From Spirochaetota bacterium (GTDB lineage: Bacteria > Spirochaetota > UBA4802 > UBA5550), in assembly GCA_016929135.1 (NCBI GenBank), contig JAFGJK010000136.1, positions 1 through 57,347 of the forward strand: a stretch of DNA of 57,347 nucleotides, read 5' to 3'. The notes under the pieces are model-generated. The model was given only the letters and a program-made list of their open reading frames with translations. It was not told where the DNA came from and made no database searches. Position numbers and translations under genes: made by a program. Each line of letters opens with the position of its first letter. The stretch's first letter is position 1. Positions 1 to 8,468 of this stretch are shown here, in pieces.

Positions 1-422
1 AGGCTCGCGGGGTCCGGCGGGTACATGAGCCCCTCGGCACGAACCTCCCGCTGGAGCACACCGGTGATCACGCCAGGCTCCACCACCGCCACCATATTCT
101 CACGATCGATTTCCAGGATACGGTTCATCTTCTCGAGCGAAAGGACTACGCCCCCCCGGATGGGGACTGCGCCGCCGGTCACTCCCGTCCCCGCACCCCT
201 GGGGACCACCGGCACTCTGTACTGGTTGCACAGCCGGAGCACCGTCTGGACGTCCCGGGAGTCCGCTGCGCGTACCAGCAGGTCCGGCATGGCCCGCAGG
301 TCTGCGGATTCGTCGGTGGCATAGGTGCTGAGGATCTCTGGGTCGAGGCACACCCTGTTCTCTCCCAGGGCTTCCGAGAGCAGAGCGGCGATTGTATGCA
401 GAGAATGCTTCGCGTTCTTCAT
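1..422 (-). CDS. FAD-linked oxidase, GlcD-like, N-terminal part (cut by window edge)
   Basis: The reverse strand gives 140 codons from ATG at 422, running off the window start without a stop. The protein begins MKNAKHSLHTIAALL and carries YATDES near residue 35. The segment PRGAGTGVTGGAVP near residue 70 is the FAD-pyrophosphate loop of the PCMH/FAD_binding_4 fold, and VVEPGV follows. This pattern is typical of glycolate oxidase GlcD, D-lactate dehydrogenase and alkyl-DHAP synthase relatives, which oxidise 2-hydroxy acids. The substrate-binding half lies outside the window, so the substrate is unknown. The gene is divergent from the TetR/acyl-CoA cluster across about 540 bases. The ribosome binding site is weak. 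Confidence 0.88.
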   Translation of the reverse strand, partial: MKNAKHSLHTIAALLSEALGENRVCLDPEILSTYATDESADLRAMPDLLVRAADSRDVQTVLRLCNQYRVPVVPRGAGTGVTGGAVPIRGGVVLSLEKMNRILEIDRENMVAVVEPGVITGVLQREVRAEGLMYPPDPAS

Positions 423-667
423 GGGATGTATTTCCGTTGATTGTATGAGTTGTGCACTCCTCCGGCCGGCATGTCAATAATGATTTGATATCCACCGATT
501 ATATTCAGGTGATGGTTTCCGGGGCAGTCCTGTCATGACGCGGGCACTGTGGTTGGCACAGGGGGGCTTTATCGGTCCCGTATGAATTGCGGTGTTCGGT
601 GCAATGGGTATCGCGATGGTGCGATTCGTCGTCGCAGTACTTTTTTTTTTGATATTCATTATTAGTA

Positions 668-695
668 TTGACAATACATCATACTGTATTACAAT
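668..695 (+). promoter_or_regulatory. Putative sigma70 promoter upstream of tetR/acyl-CoA cluster
   Basis: TTGACA at 668-673 and TACAAT at 690-695 are separated by 16 bases. An AATAC...GTATT inverted repeat (673-677/686-690) lies in the spacer, so a repressor could sit between -35 and -10. Transcription would start near 702 and give a leader of about 260 nt before the TetR start at 963. Confidence 0.5.
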
Positions 696-872
696 CTTTC
701 GTGTGGTGTTTTGGTGGGTTAAAAACTAATAGATCAGTGTGGGAGAATGTATCTGTATACTGCAGAAGTGTGTTTGTGAATTCCTCCATTCTTTAACTGC
801 ACTACAGATCATTCAATTTTTTTAATCATCAGAGGATAGAATTCAGCCATCATTCTTGAATCTGATGAATTT

Positions 873-917
873 TTTTCATGCATGAAAATCCGTCCAGTCG
901 GTCGAAATACCGGCTGG
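873..917. promoter_or_regulatory. Leader palindromes upstream of tetR (candidate operator)
   Basis: TTTTCATG/CATGAAAA (873-888) is a perfect 16-base palindrome. CCAGTCGGT (894-902) and ACCGGCTGG (909-917) form an inverted repeat with 9-base arms (8 of 9 matching) and a 6-base spacer. Both lie just ahead of the TetR start. They could be the autoregulatory operator, or an RNA hairpin in the leader. Confidence 0.35.
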
Positions 918-962
918 TCGGATCATGCTCTTTTATGCCCTTGTGATGAGGTGAACCCTGGG

Positions 963-1586
963 ATGAACAGACAGGATAGAGGGATACAGCATCTGAATGA
1001 TCTGGAGGAGATACGAAAAAACCAGATCATTCTGGCCACGCTGAAGAAGATTTCCGAGGTGGGGAGCGATAACGTCACCATGGATGACATCGCCCGCGAA
1101 GCGGGTCTTTCAAAGGGGGGAGTGGCACACTATTTCCCCTCCAAGGATGTCCTCTGCCGCGAGGCGTTTAAGCGTTTTTTCGAAAGGATTTTCCAGAGAA
1201 GCCGGGATACCATCATCGGATTTGCTGATCCCCTGTCGAAGCTTCTCTCATTCGGGTGGCTCTACAACTGGAATGATCCTGACGTGAACCTGGGCTACCC
1301 GCTCCTCTTCGATGCCATGGCCATGGCATCGCATGATGCGGCATATAGGCAGCTTTTCCACGAATGGGTGGATCGCTGGATCGAGATGCTCAGTGAGGCG
1401 ATACGGGAGGGCCGGGAGTATGGTCTGTTCCAGGACGCTGATCCGGTCGAGACGGCACGAACGATTTCCGCAATCTATCATGGCGTGGCAGTGCGGTGGT
1501 ATCTTGATCGTGATTCACACAGCAGCGACTGGGCCTTGAGGGCGGTGCGGAATTCCATCACGAGGCTGATGGGAGTGAAGGGATAG
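963..1586 (+). CDS. TetR/AcrR-family transcriptional regulator
   Basis: A 207-residue DNA-binding repressor-type protein. The helix-turn-helix is at residues 40-61, with DDIAREAGLSKGGVAHYF matching the TetR signature; the rest is a helical ligand-binding domain. The start at 963 is preferred over the in-frame ATG at 882 because GAGGTG lies 9 bases upstream and the TetR family normally has only a short tail before the first helix. It is the first gene before the SCP2/acyl-CoA cluster on the same strand, so it probably controls that cluster in response to an acyl-CoA or lipid ligand. The ligand is inference. Confidence 0.9.
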   Translation: MNRQDRGIQHLNDLEEIRKNQIILATLKKISEVGSDNVTMDDIAREAGLSKGGVAHYFPSKDVLCREAFKRFFERIFQRSRDTIIGFADPLSKLLSFGWLYNWNDPDVNLGYPLLFDAMAMASHDAAYRQLFHEWVDRWIEMLSEAIREGREYGLFQDADPVETARTISAIYHGVAVRWYLDRDSHSSDWALRAVRNSITRLMGVKG

Positions 1587-1600
1587 AATGGGTGTATGTT

Positions 1601-1626
1601 GCCGGTTCTTTGGGTATGAAACCGGC
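1601..1626. promoter_or_regulatory. Inverted repeat between tetR and SCP2 gene
   Basis: GCCGGTT (1601-1607) and AACCGGC (1620-1626) are perfect 7-base arms around a 12-base loop, just upstream of the SCP2 gene. The ACCGGC half also appears in the repeat at 909-914, but the spacing differs (14 versus 6 between the hexamer halves). It may be a second regulator site or an mRNA hairpin. Confidence 0.3.
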
Positions 1627-1662
1627 GGATAATGACCACAAAAAATAACAAGGGGGAATGAC

Positions 1663-2058
1663 ATGGCGGTATTTGAAAGTACGGACAGAATGTATGAGGT
1701 GCTGGGGACCCTCTTCAGAACGCTCTTGAAGGACCCGGCGGCAGGACCCAAGTTTCTCGAATCCGAGATCGTCATCAAGTTTGAGATATCCGACCCCTCC
1801 GGAACGATCTGGCTGTCACGGGAGAACGGCGGGGAGGTGATCTGCGGGAGCACGAACCTGAAGCCCACCATCGAGATGATTCTCTCCGGGGATTCATGTC
1901 ATAAATTCTGGCTGCAGGAGCTCTCCATGCCGGTGGCGCTCGCCAAGGGCCTCATCAAGGCGAAGGGGCCCATGCCGAAGGTGATCAAGCTGCTCCCCCT
2001 CCTGAAGCCGGCATATGTGGCGTACCCGGAAATAGCGAAGAAATTCGGGATTCTCTAG
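1663..2058 (+). CDS. SCP2 sterol-carrier-domain protein
   Basis: A 131-residue single-domain protein. The central segments IVIKFEISDPSG and TIEMILSGD, followed by the C-terminal GLIKAKGPMPKVIKLLPLL, match the SCP2 sterol-binding fold, a hydrophobic tunnel that carries sterols, fatty acids or acyl-CoAs. There is no signal peptide, so it is cytoplasmic. The start ATG is preceded by AGGGGGAATGAC. It opens the metabolic part of the cluster and ends 16 bases before the first DUF2148 gene, suggesting it presents a hydrophobic substrate to the ligase, dehydrogenase and thiolase encoded downstream. Confidence 0.82.
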   Translation: MAVFESTDRMYEVLGTLFRTLLKDPAAGPKFLESEIVIKFEISDPSGTIWLSRENGGEVICGSTNLKPTIEMILSGDSCHKFWLQELSMPVALAKGLIKAKGPMPKVIKLLPLLKPAYVAYPEIAKKFGIL

Positions 2059-2074
2059 CCGAGGGGGTGGCGAT

Positions 2075-2752
2075 ATGAGCATGGAGCGCAGTATCAGACA
2101 GTATCAGGATGACCGGAAGGAATCGGTGCGGATCGCGGCGAGGCTGTTGCTCGCCTCAGCCACCACGGCGCCCCGGGTCGGCGGCGTGGGTGAGTGTACC
2201 GTTCATATCATCGAGGACGAGTGCGCCATTGAGGATCTGTGCCAGGGGATCGAACTGATGTCCCGGGACAACGAGAGATGGGATTTCTTCAGGAGGGACG
2301 CCGCAATGCTCAGGGATGCCGATGCGGTGCTGGTGATAACCTCGATCCGCTGCAAGACCGACCCCGCGGACACCAATTGCAACATGTGCGGCAGGCTCAC
2401 CTGCGAGTACCTGAGAGCGGCAGAGCCCCTGCCCGCCGAGCCGGGGATCGCCTATCCGGGGCCGCTCTGCATCTTCAGGGCCAACAACATCTCCTACGCG
2501 GTCGACGGGGTCGTCTCGCTGGCACGGAACCTGGGGATCGATTACGGGGTCTTCTGGTCTGCCGGGGCGGCGGCCATGAGGATGGGCCTCGTGCCGAAGA
2601 ATACCGGCTTTGCACTGGCGGTGGCGATCTCCGTGACCGAGAAAAGCCCCTTCAGGGACATCCCGATGAAATACGAGGAGATCAACGAACAGACCATGAA
2701 CGACCGTATCATAAAGCGGCTGTGGCCGCAGTTCCGGTCGATCTACAGCTAG
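2075..2752 (+). CDS. DUF2148 Fe-S domain protein (first of a tandem pair)
   Basis: A 225-residue protein with the DUF2148 layout: an N-terminal helical part, then a cysteine cluster C102-x2-C105-x4-C110 (NCNMCGRLTC) with a further Cys at 132 in PGPLCIFR. This arrangement is expected to bind one Fe-S cluster. The family is uncharacterised and often called ferredoxin-domain protein. Extra cysteines occur at 41, 50, 56 and 93. It is followed 12 bases later by a clearly related paralogue, and both sit directly upstream of an acyl-CoA ligase and acyl-CoA dehydrogenase. A role in electron transfer to or from the dehydrogenase is possible but inferred only from position. Confidence 0.75.
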   Translation: MSMERSIRQYQDDRKESVRIAARLLLASATTAPRVGGVGECTVHIIEDECAIEDLCQGIELMSRDNERWDFFRRDAAMLRDADAVLVITSIRCKTDPADTNCNMCGRLTCEYLRAAEPLPAEPGIAYPGPLCIFRANNISYAVDGVVSLARNLGIDYGVFWSAGAAAMRMGLVPKNTGFALAVAISVTEKSPFRDIPMKYEEINEQTMNDRIIKRLWPQFRSIYS

Positions 2753-2764
2753 AGGAGGTAGGAT

Positions 2765-3418
2765 ATGCCGACACGTGATATGGCAGATCTCATACAAAAC
2801 GGGCTGGAGCGGGCAGTGGAACTCATGGCGGTGGCGGCACACAACAGCTTCAGGTTCGGGGACAGGAACACCATCAAGCTGGTGAGCCTGGCCAAGGAGG
2901 ACATGACGGAAATCGCCGAGTTCTGTTATTCCCTGGGGGATATGTCGCCGCTGGCCGCCAGGGACGGGCGGTTTCTGATGGAGCTGGTGAAGGAGCCCTG
3001 CGCGCTGATTCTTATCGGCGACAAGCGGAAATCTGATTTCAATTACAACTGTGGCGCCTGCGGCTATCGAACCTGCGCCGAGCTCAACAGGGCGGAAGAG
3101 GTGGAATCCCTCACCGCGCGGGGACCCAGCTGCCAGTTCAAGAACATCAACCTGAACATCGCCGTGAACGCCGCGGCCGCCGCGGCCTGGAGGCTCGGGC
3201 TTCACTGCCGCGTCTTTTCGACGCTGGCCTTCGCCGCCTTTGCCATGAACAAGATTGAGGGAGTGGATATCGCCAGCAGCGTCTCCGTGAGCGTTGCCAG
3301 GAAGGACCCCTACTTCAACCGGCACCAGTTCTGGACGCAGGAGCACTGGGACGAGACCTTCAAGAAGGAGTTTCCCACCTTCACCCGCGGCTTTATCGGC
3401 GCCATCGAGGACGAATGA
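2765..3418 (+). CDS. DUF2148 Fe-S domain protein (second of a tandem pair)
   Basis: A 217-residue paralogue of the preceding gene, with the same order of elements: C96-x2-C99-x4-C104 (NCGACGYRTC) and a fourth Cys at 123 in GPSCQFKN. The distance from third to fourth Cys is 19 residues, against 22 in the partner. AGGAGGTAGG precedes the ATG. The two proteins have diverged well beyond a recent duplication, so they may form a heterodimer. Function is unknown. Confidence 0.75.
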   Translation: MPTRDMADLIQNGLERAVELMAVAAHNSFRFGDRNTIKLVSLAKEDMTEIAEFCYSLGDMSPLAARDGRFLMELVKEPCALILIGDKRKSDFNYNCGACGYRTCAELNRAEEVESLTARGPSCQFKNINLNIAVNAAAAAAWRLGLHCRVFSTLAFAAFAMNKIEGVDIASSVSVSVARKDPYFNRHQFWTQEHWDETFKKEFPTFTRGFIGAIEDE

Positions 3419-3428
3419 GGAGGGACCC

Positions 3429-5042
3429 ATGGGATCAAAAGCGCATCTCAACCAGGTAATCGCCTCCCATCTCGTGGAGATCCGGGCCGAGGAGACCCCG
3501 GACAAGGTGGTGTACATCTTCGAGCGGGGGGAGCTCGGCGAGGACAGGTGTTCCTACGGAAGCATGTACGAAAATTCCAACCGGATCGCCAGGCTGCTTC
3601 TGGACAACGGCATCGGCAAGGGGGACAACTTCGCGGTGTACATGCGGAACTACCCGGAATTCATCTATTCGCTTCTGGCCGCCACCACCATCGGGGCGGT
3701 GATGGTGCCGGTGGACCCCAGGTACCGCGGCGACAGGCTGAAATTCCTCCTGAACAACTGCCAGGCCAAGGCGGTGGTCACCATGGACGAGAGCCTCGAC
3801 ATGATCGAGGAGGTGGCTGGCGATGTGCCCTCGCTGAAGCTCGTGACGGCGGCCTACAGGGAGGAGCACGGCATTCCGGTATCGCCGAAGCATCCGGTGC
3901 TGAACGAGGTACTGGACAAGGGATCGTGGGAGCGGGTGGACCAGATGATCATGGACGTTCGCCATCCGATGCAGATCATCTACACCTCCGGCACCACGGG
4001 GGACCCCAAGGGGGTGCTCATCAGGAACAACCGGACGGGCCTGTTCAATATCCTCAACAGCTTGGTGTGGAAATACCAGAAGAGCGATGTCCTCTACAAC
4101 GGGCTTTCCCTGACACACGGCAACGCCCAGGCGGTGACCCTCTTCCCGGCGCTTTCCATGGGCATCCAGGCGGTCTTCAGTCCCCGCTTCACCAAGAGCC
4201 GTATCTGGGACATCTGCCGCAAGTACGGCTGCACCTCCTTCTCGCTCCTGGGGGGGATGATGGCGGGCATTTACAACGAGCCGGAGAAGCCGGACGACGC
4301 GGACAATCCCGTGAAGATCGTCATCAGCGCCGGGACCCCGGTGACCATATGGGAGGATTTCGAGAAGCGGTACAACGTGAAGATCCTGGAGTGGTACGGA
4401 TCGGTTGAGGGGGGGTTCGCCTACAAGCCGCTGGACAGGGGGCCCATCGGCTCATTCGGCAAACCGGTGCCGGGGGTGATGGAGTTCAAGGTGGTGGACG
4501 AGGAGGACGCGGAGGTCCCGGCCGGTACTACCGGTGAACTGATCTGCAGGCTCACCAAGGGGGACACCAGGGTGGACTACCTGGGCCTTCCGGACGCCTC
4601 CAAGGAGAAGACAAAGGGTGGATGGCTCCGCACCGGAGATATGGTCCACAGGGACGGCGAGGGGTGGTACTACTTCGATTTCCGGAAGGGGACCGAGCTC
4701 CGCAGGGCGGGGGATTTCATCCAGCCGGAATACGTGGAGACGGTGATCGGGAAGCACCCGGACGTATCTGAGGTCTGCGTGTACGGCGTGCCCGCCACGT
4801 CCGGCGCACCGGGTGAGAGCGACCTGGTGGCGGCGGTTTCACCCCTGGAGGGGAAGGCCATCGACCCGGCATCTCTTTTCGGCTACTTCACAACGAGCCT
4901 GGAGCCGAATTTCATACCCTCGTACCTGCAGGTGATGGAGGAGATCCCTAAGACGGTCACGGAGAAGGCGCTCTCAAGGGTGCTGAAAGAGGCTTTCGAG
5001 AGGAACGAGGGATCGATTTACCGGCAGGCAGACTACCGCTGA
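3429..5042 (+). CDS. Acyl-CoA ligase (AMP-forming, crotonobetaine/carnitine-CoA-ligase-like)
   Basis: A 537-residue ANL-superfamily enzyme that activates a carboxylic acid as its acyl-AMP and then its CoA thioester. The ATP loop YTSGTTGDPKGV is at about 185-196, WYGSVEGG near 315 and the hinge region LRTGDMV near 400. The likely catalytic lysine is K513 in TVTEKALS. The start at 3429 has GAGGAGGG just upstream; the frame stays open for 45 codons before it, but that part overlaps the DUF2148 gene. The family includes CaiC/FadD13 types acting on carnitine derivatives, fatty acids and sterol side chains. Substrate is undetermined. Confidence 0.88.
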   Translation: MGSKAHLNQVIASHLVEIRAEETPDKVVYIFERGELGEDRCSYGSMYENSNRIARLLLDNGIGKGDNFAVYMRNYPEFIYSLLAATTIGAVMVPVDPRYRGDRLKFLLNNCQAKAVVTMDESLDMIEEVAGDVPSLKLVTAAYREEHGIPVSPKHPVLNEVLDKGSWERVDQMIMDVRHPMQIIYTSGTTGDPKGVLIRNNRTGLFNILNSLVWKYQKSDVLYNGLSLTHGNAQAVTLFPALSMGIQAVFSPRFTKSRIWDICRKYGCTSFSLLGGMMAGIYNEPEKPDDADNPVKIVISAGTPVTIWEDFEKRYNVKILEWYGSVEGGFAYKPLDRGPIGSFGKPVPGVMEFKVVDEEDAEVPAGTTGELICRLTKGDTRVDYLGLPDASKEKTKGGWLRTGDMVHRDGEGWYYFDFRKGTELRRAGDFIQPEYVETVIGKHPDVSEVCVYGVPATSGAPGESDLVAAVSPLEGKAIDPASLFGYFTTSLEPNFIPSYLQVMEEIPKTVTEKALSRVLKEAFERNEGSIYRQADYR

Positions 5043-5124
5043 AATGGAGAGGGCACCTCGGGAGGCCGGACGGTGGATTTCTCCGGGGGCCCGCAGAAGA
5101 CAGACAAAATAGAGGGGGGAATGT

Positions 5125-6366
5125 ATGGGATATACCGAATTGAGTCTCGATCTGACCGATGAGCACATCCACCTGAAGGAGCAGGTGCACCGCTTCGCCA
5201 TGGAGGTGCTGCGCCCCGCGTCACTGGAGCTGGACAGGCTTCCGGCGGAGGATGTGGTAAAGAAGGGGTCCCTCTACTGGGACGTGATGAAGAAGATGTA
5301 CCAGAACAGCTATCACACCGTGCTCATCTCCGACGAATACGGGGGGCTGGGCCTCGATCCGCTGGCGGTGCACATCGTATGGGAGGAGCTGGCATACGGA
5401 AGCGTCGGCTTCGCGGTGTCCCTGGGCTGCAGCTGTTTTAACGCCTTCTACGCCACCATGCTGGCCAACGACCGGCTCACGGAGAAATTCATCACTCCCT
5501 TCGTGGAGTGCAGGGACGCCAGTGTCATGAGCTGCTGGGGGATAACCGAGCCGGACCACGGTTCGGACAATCTCATGCCCAGCTCGAGCTTCTTCAGGGA
5601 ACGGGGAGCCACGCAGCAGGTGAAGGCGGTGAAGAAAAACGGCGACTGGGTGATCTCTGGGCAGAAGTCGGCGTGGATCTCCAACGGGCCGGTGTCGTCC
5701 AACGTGTCGCTCTTCGTGAACCTTGATCCCTCCCTGGGGTTCGCTGGCGGCGGGATTTGCCTTCTGGACCTCAACCAGAAGGGGGTGAGCCGCGGGAAGC
5801 CCCTGGACAAGCTGGGGCAGCGCGAGCTGCCGCAGGGGGAGATATTCTTCGACGGCGTGGTGTGCCCCGGGGAATTCATGATCGTCGATCCGGAGAGCTA
5901 CCAGGCCATGACGGAGCTCACGCTGGGACACGCCAACGCCACAATGGGAGCGTATTTCACCGGCGTTGCCCAGGCGGCCCTGGATCTGGCGATGCAGTAC
6001 GCCACCGAGCGTGTCCAGGGGGGCAAGAGGCTCTGCGATCACCAGTGGGTGCAGAAGAAGCTCTTCGACATGTTCGTGAAGGTGGAGACGGCGCGGTCGT
6101 TTTCAAGGAGCGCCATGATCTTCAACATGAACACGACGCCCCCCGACGTGAAGTTCTCCATAGCCTCCAAGGTTTACTGCACACAGGCCGCCTTCGACGT
6201 GGCCAGCGACGCGGTGCAGATCTTCGGGGGCTACGGACTCTCCAGGGAGCTTCCCATCGAGAAGATCTTCCGCGATGCGCGGGCCGGCATGATCGAGGAC
6301 GGTTCGAACGATTCCCTGTCGATCAACGCGGGAATATCTCTGGTAAAGGAGAGACTGGGAGAATGA
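5125..6366 (+). CDS. Acyl-CoA dehydrogenase
   Basis: A 413-residue FAD flavoprotein of normal family length. It has the N-terminal helical domain, the middle beta domain (CWGITEPDHGSDN, SGQKSAWISNG) and the C-terminal domain containing VQIFGGYGLSRELPIEKIFR. The presumed catalytic Glu is near residue 391 (MIEDGSNDSL, in place of the usual YEGTS). It introduces a 2,3-double bond into an acyl-CoA and passes electrons to ETF, for which no gene is seen here. GAGGGGGG precedes the start. Its stop overlaps the thiolase start (ATGA), so the two are translationally coupled. Confidence 0.93.
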   Translation: MGYTELSLDLTDEHIHLKEQVHRFAMEVLRPASLELDRLPAEDVVKKGSLYWDVMKKMYQNSYHTVLISDEYGGLGLDPLAVHIVWEELAYGSVGFAVSLGCSCFNAFYATMLANDRLTEKFITPFVECRDASVMSCWGITEPDHGSDNLMPSSSFFRERGATQQVKAVKKNGDWVISGQKSAWISNGPVSSNVSLFVNLDPSLGFAGGGICLLDLNQKGVSRGKPLDKLGQRELPQGEIFFDGVVCPGEFMIVDPESYQAMTELTLGHANATMGAYFTGVAQAALDLAMQYATERVQGGKRLCDHQWVQKKLFDMFVKVETARSFSRSAMIFNMNTTPPDVKFSIASKVYCTQAAFDVASDAVQIFGGYGLSRELPIEKIFRDARAGMIEDGSNDSLSINAGISLVKERLGE

Positions 6367-7604
6367 ACAAGGCATACATCATCGGTTCCGGCATGATCCG
6401 GTTTCAGAAGTATCCCGACGAGACCGTCAGGACCATGGCCGAGAAGGCCATCGACCTGGCGCTGCGGGACGCGGGGCTTGAGAAGAGGGACCTGCAGGCC
6501 GGCTTTTTCTCGAACACCTTCTGGGGGATGTTCGCGAACCAGCATTCCATCCGGGGCCAGGTGGTGTTCCGGGGTGTGGGGATCGACAAGATACCGGTCA
6601 CCAATGTCGAAAACGCCTGCGCCGGCGGGTCCACCGCCCTCCACCTGGCGTACACGGGGATACGCGCCGGCATGTTCGACGTGGCCATCGCGGTGGGCTC
6701 AGAGAAGATCACCAACCCGAACAAGATGCTCTCCCTCTCGGCCTACGCCACCTGCATGGACGTGGAGAATTTCCAGAAGCACATCGACATGATAATGGAG
6801 GTGGGGAAGACCTTCAAGATACAGATTCCGGACGACGGGTCGTCGCCGGGGGAGGGGAGATCGATTTTTATGGACGCCTACGCCATGGGGGCCCGCTGGC
6901 ACATGGACAGGTTCGGTTCGACGCAGCATCAGCTGGCGGTGGTGTGCGCGAAAAACCACTTCCACGGCTCACTGAACCCGCTCTCCCAGTACCAGCACTC
7001 GATGACGGTGGAGGAGGTGCTGGCGGACCGGTCAGTGGCCTGGCCCCTCACCCGTGCCATGTGCGCGCCGGTGGGGGACGGCGCCGCTGCGGCGGTGGTC
7101 TGCTCGGAGGCCTACCTGAAGCGGATGAGGACTTCGAGGCCGGTGAGCATACTTGCCTCTGTGCTGGGGCAGGGGGCAGAGCGGAAGCTCGACGAGGAGG
7201 ATATCGGCGAGCGGCTCTCACGCCAGGCCTACGGGATCGCCGGCGTGGGGCCGAAGGATATCTCCCTGGCCGAGCTCCATGACGCCACCTCCTGGGGGGA
7301 GCTGCACCAGAGTGAGGTGATGGGATTCTGCCCACTCGGTGAGGGGGGACCCTTCGCCGAGTCCGGCGCCACCAGGCTCGGCGGGATGAAGCCCATCAAC
7401 ACGAGCGGCGGCCTGGAATGCCGGGGGCATCCCATAGGTGCGTCGGGCCTCGCGCAGATACACGAGCTGGTGCTGCAGCTCAGGGGTGATGCGGGGCCGC
7501 GGCAGGTGGAGGGGGCTCGCATCGGCCTGGCGGAGAACGGTGGCGGCAACATCGGTGTCGAGGAGGCGGCGATGTGCGTCCATATCCTGGGGAAGGCCGG
7601 CTGA
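6363..7604 (+). CDS. Thiolase, SCPx / lipid-transfer type
   Basis: A 413-residue thiolase-superfamily protein. The nucleophile Cys86 lies in ENACAGGSTAL and the GHP histidine near 356 in ECRGHPIGASG. The usual C-terminal CxGGG cysteine is replaced (AENGGGNIG), as in SCPx-like and non-decarboxylating variants. It would cleave a 3-ketoacyl-CoA or condense acyl-CoAs. The start at 6363 overlaps the dehydrogenase stop by four bases; an upstream open frame reaching 5757 is read-through inside the dehydrogenase gene. With the SCP2 protein it suggests a sterol- or branched-chain-type substrate. Confidence 0.9.
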   Translation: MNKAYIIGSGMIRFQKYPDETVRTMAEKAIDLALRDAGLEKRDLQAGFFSNTFWGMFANQHSIRGQVVFRGVGIDKIPVTNVENACAGGSTALHLAYTGIRAGMFDVAIAVGSEKITNPNKMLSLSAYATCMDVENFQKHIDMIMEVGKTFKIQIPDDGSSPGEGRSIFMDAYAMGARWHMDRFGSTQHQLAVVCAKNHFHGSLNPLSQYQHSMTVEEVLADRSVAWPLTRAMCAPVGDGAAAAVVCSEAYLKRMRTSRPVSILASVLGQGAERKLDEEDIGERLSRQAYGIAGVGPKDISLAELHDATSWGELHQSEVMGFCPLGEGGPFAESGATRLGGMKPINTSGGLECRGHPIGASGLAQIHELVLQLRGDAGPRQVEGARIGLAENGGGNIGVEEAAMCVHILGKAG

Positions 7605-7657
7605 CAACGGCATCGCCGCGTGTGCGGGCCTGTGTGTCAGAGGTGAGGCGGATATCC

Positions 7658-8467
7658 ATGAAGCAATACGATGTAAGGGGGAAACGTGTGCTCATAACCG
7701 GCGCCTCGTCCGGTATCGGGCAGCAGCTTTCGCACTGCTTTGCCCGGGAGGGGGCCGTCCTTTTCCTGGGATGCCATCCCGGCGAGAAGAGAGTACTGGC
7801 AGACTGGGCAGGGGAGCTTCGCGCCTGCTACGGCAGCACCGTGTCCATCTTCCCGGTGGACCTCTCTACAAAGAGCGGGCCGGACCGGCTGTACCGGCAG
7901 GTGGTGAAGAGGGCAAAACGTCTGGACGTGCTGGTGAACAACGCCGGACTCATGGCCTACGGGAATTTCCACGAGATACCCATGGAGCGGCAGGAGGTGA
8001 TGCTGATGGTGAACCTGCGCGCCTACAGCCGCCTCATGCACCGTGCCCTGGCAGACATGATGTCCAGGGGAGAGGGGAGGATACTGAATGTATCCTCGGT
8101 GTCGGCTTTCCAGCCAACGGCGCACCATGCGGTCTACGGCGCGGCAAAGGCATTTATCCAGAGTTTGAGCGAGGCGGTGGACACCGAGATCGCCGGTTCC
8201 GGCGTTGTGGTCTGTACCCTGAATCCTTCGTACACGGACACGCCGCTCCTCAGGGGAGAGGGGTTCCCGAGGCGGATCCGCTGGTACCGGATATCGGGGC
8301 TCAACAGCCCCGAGAGAATCGCGGAGAAGGGGTTCCGGGCCTTCAGGAGGGGGAGGCGCATCTATATACCGGGGCTGCGAAACGCCCTCATTCACTCCTT
8401 TCTTCCCAGGATCCTGCCGAGGAGGCTTTCCAACGCCATCGCCTATTTCGTGCTGAAGGGTGCGTGA
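7658..8467 (+). CDS. Short-chain dehydrogenase/reductase (SDR)
   Basis: A 269-residue NAD(P)-dependent oxidoreductase: TGASSGIG cofactor loop at 14-21, NNAG near 93, active-site Ser in NVSSVSAF, and Tyr/Lys near 159/163 in VYGAAKAF. The C-terminal region is basic and hydrophobic, like membrane-associated 17beta-HSD-type SDRs. The start at 7658 follows AGGTGAGG; the in-frame ATG at 7574 would overlap the thiolase. It likely performs a hydroxyacyl or hydroxysteroid redox step. Its stop is one base before the next start. Confidence 0.9.
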   Translation: MKQYDVRGKRVLITGASSGIGQQLSHCFAREGAVLFLGCHPGEKRVLADWAGELRACYGSTVSIFPVDLSTKSGPDRLYRQVVKRAKRLDVLVNNAGLMAYGNFHEIPMERQEVMLMVNLRAYSRLMHRALADMMSRGEGRILNVSSVSAFQPTAHHAVYGAAKAFIQSLSEAVDTEIAGSGVVVCTLNPSYTDTPLLRGEGFPRRIRWYRISGLNSPERIAEKGFRAFRRGRRIYIPGLRNALIHSFLPRILPRRLSNAIAYFVLKGA

Positions 8468-8468
8468 G

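Larger units (their letters stand above)
423..962. other. Intergenic region between divergent oxidase and TetR genes
   Basis: This is 540 bases of AT-rich sequence with no convincing gene. It holds a strong sigma70-type promoter on the + strand (668-695), a 16-base perfect palindrome (873-888) and a 9-base-arm inverted repeat (894-917). A 66-codon reverse ORF (474-674) is of low complexity and was not accepted. The length and palindromes suit a regulated divergent control region. Confidence 0.6.

Noticed and set aside
474..674. 66-codon reverse ORF in the left intergenic region
   Set aside because: Low-complexity Thr/Ile/Lys translation in an AT-rich control region, no ribosome site, and it overlaps the likely promoter.
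2156..3517. 453-codon reverse ORF opposite the DUF2148 genes
   Set aside because: It is antisense to two clear genes, has Pro/His/Arg/Gly-rich composition, and arises from high third-position GC.
5757..6362. N-terminal extension of the thiolase
   Set aside because: It is the wrong frame of the acyl-CoA dehydrogenase gene; the coupled ATG at 6363 starts the conserved thiolase sequence.
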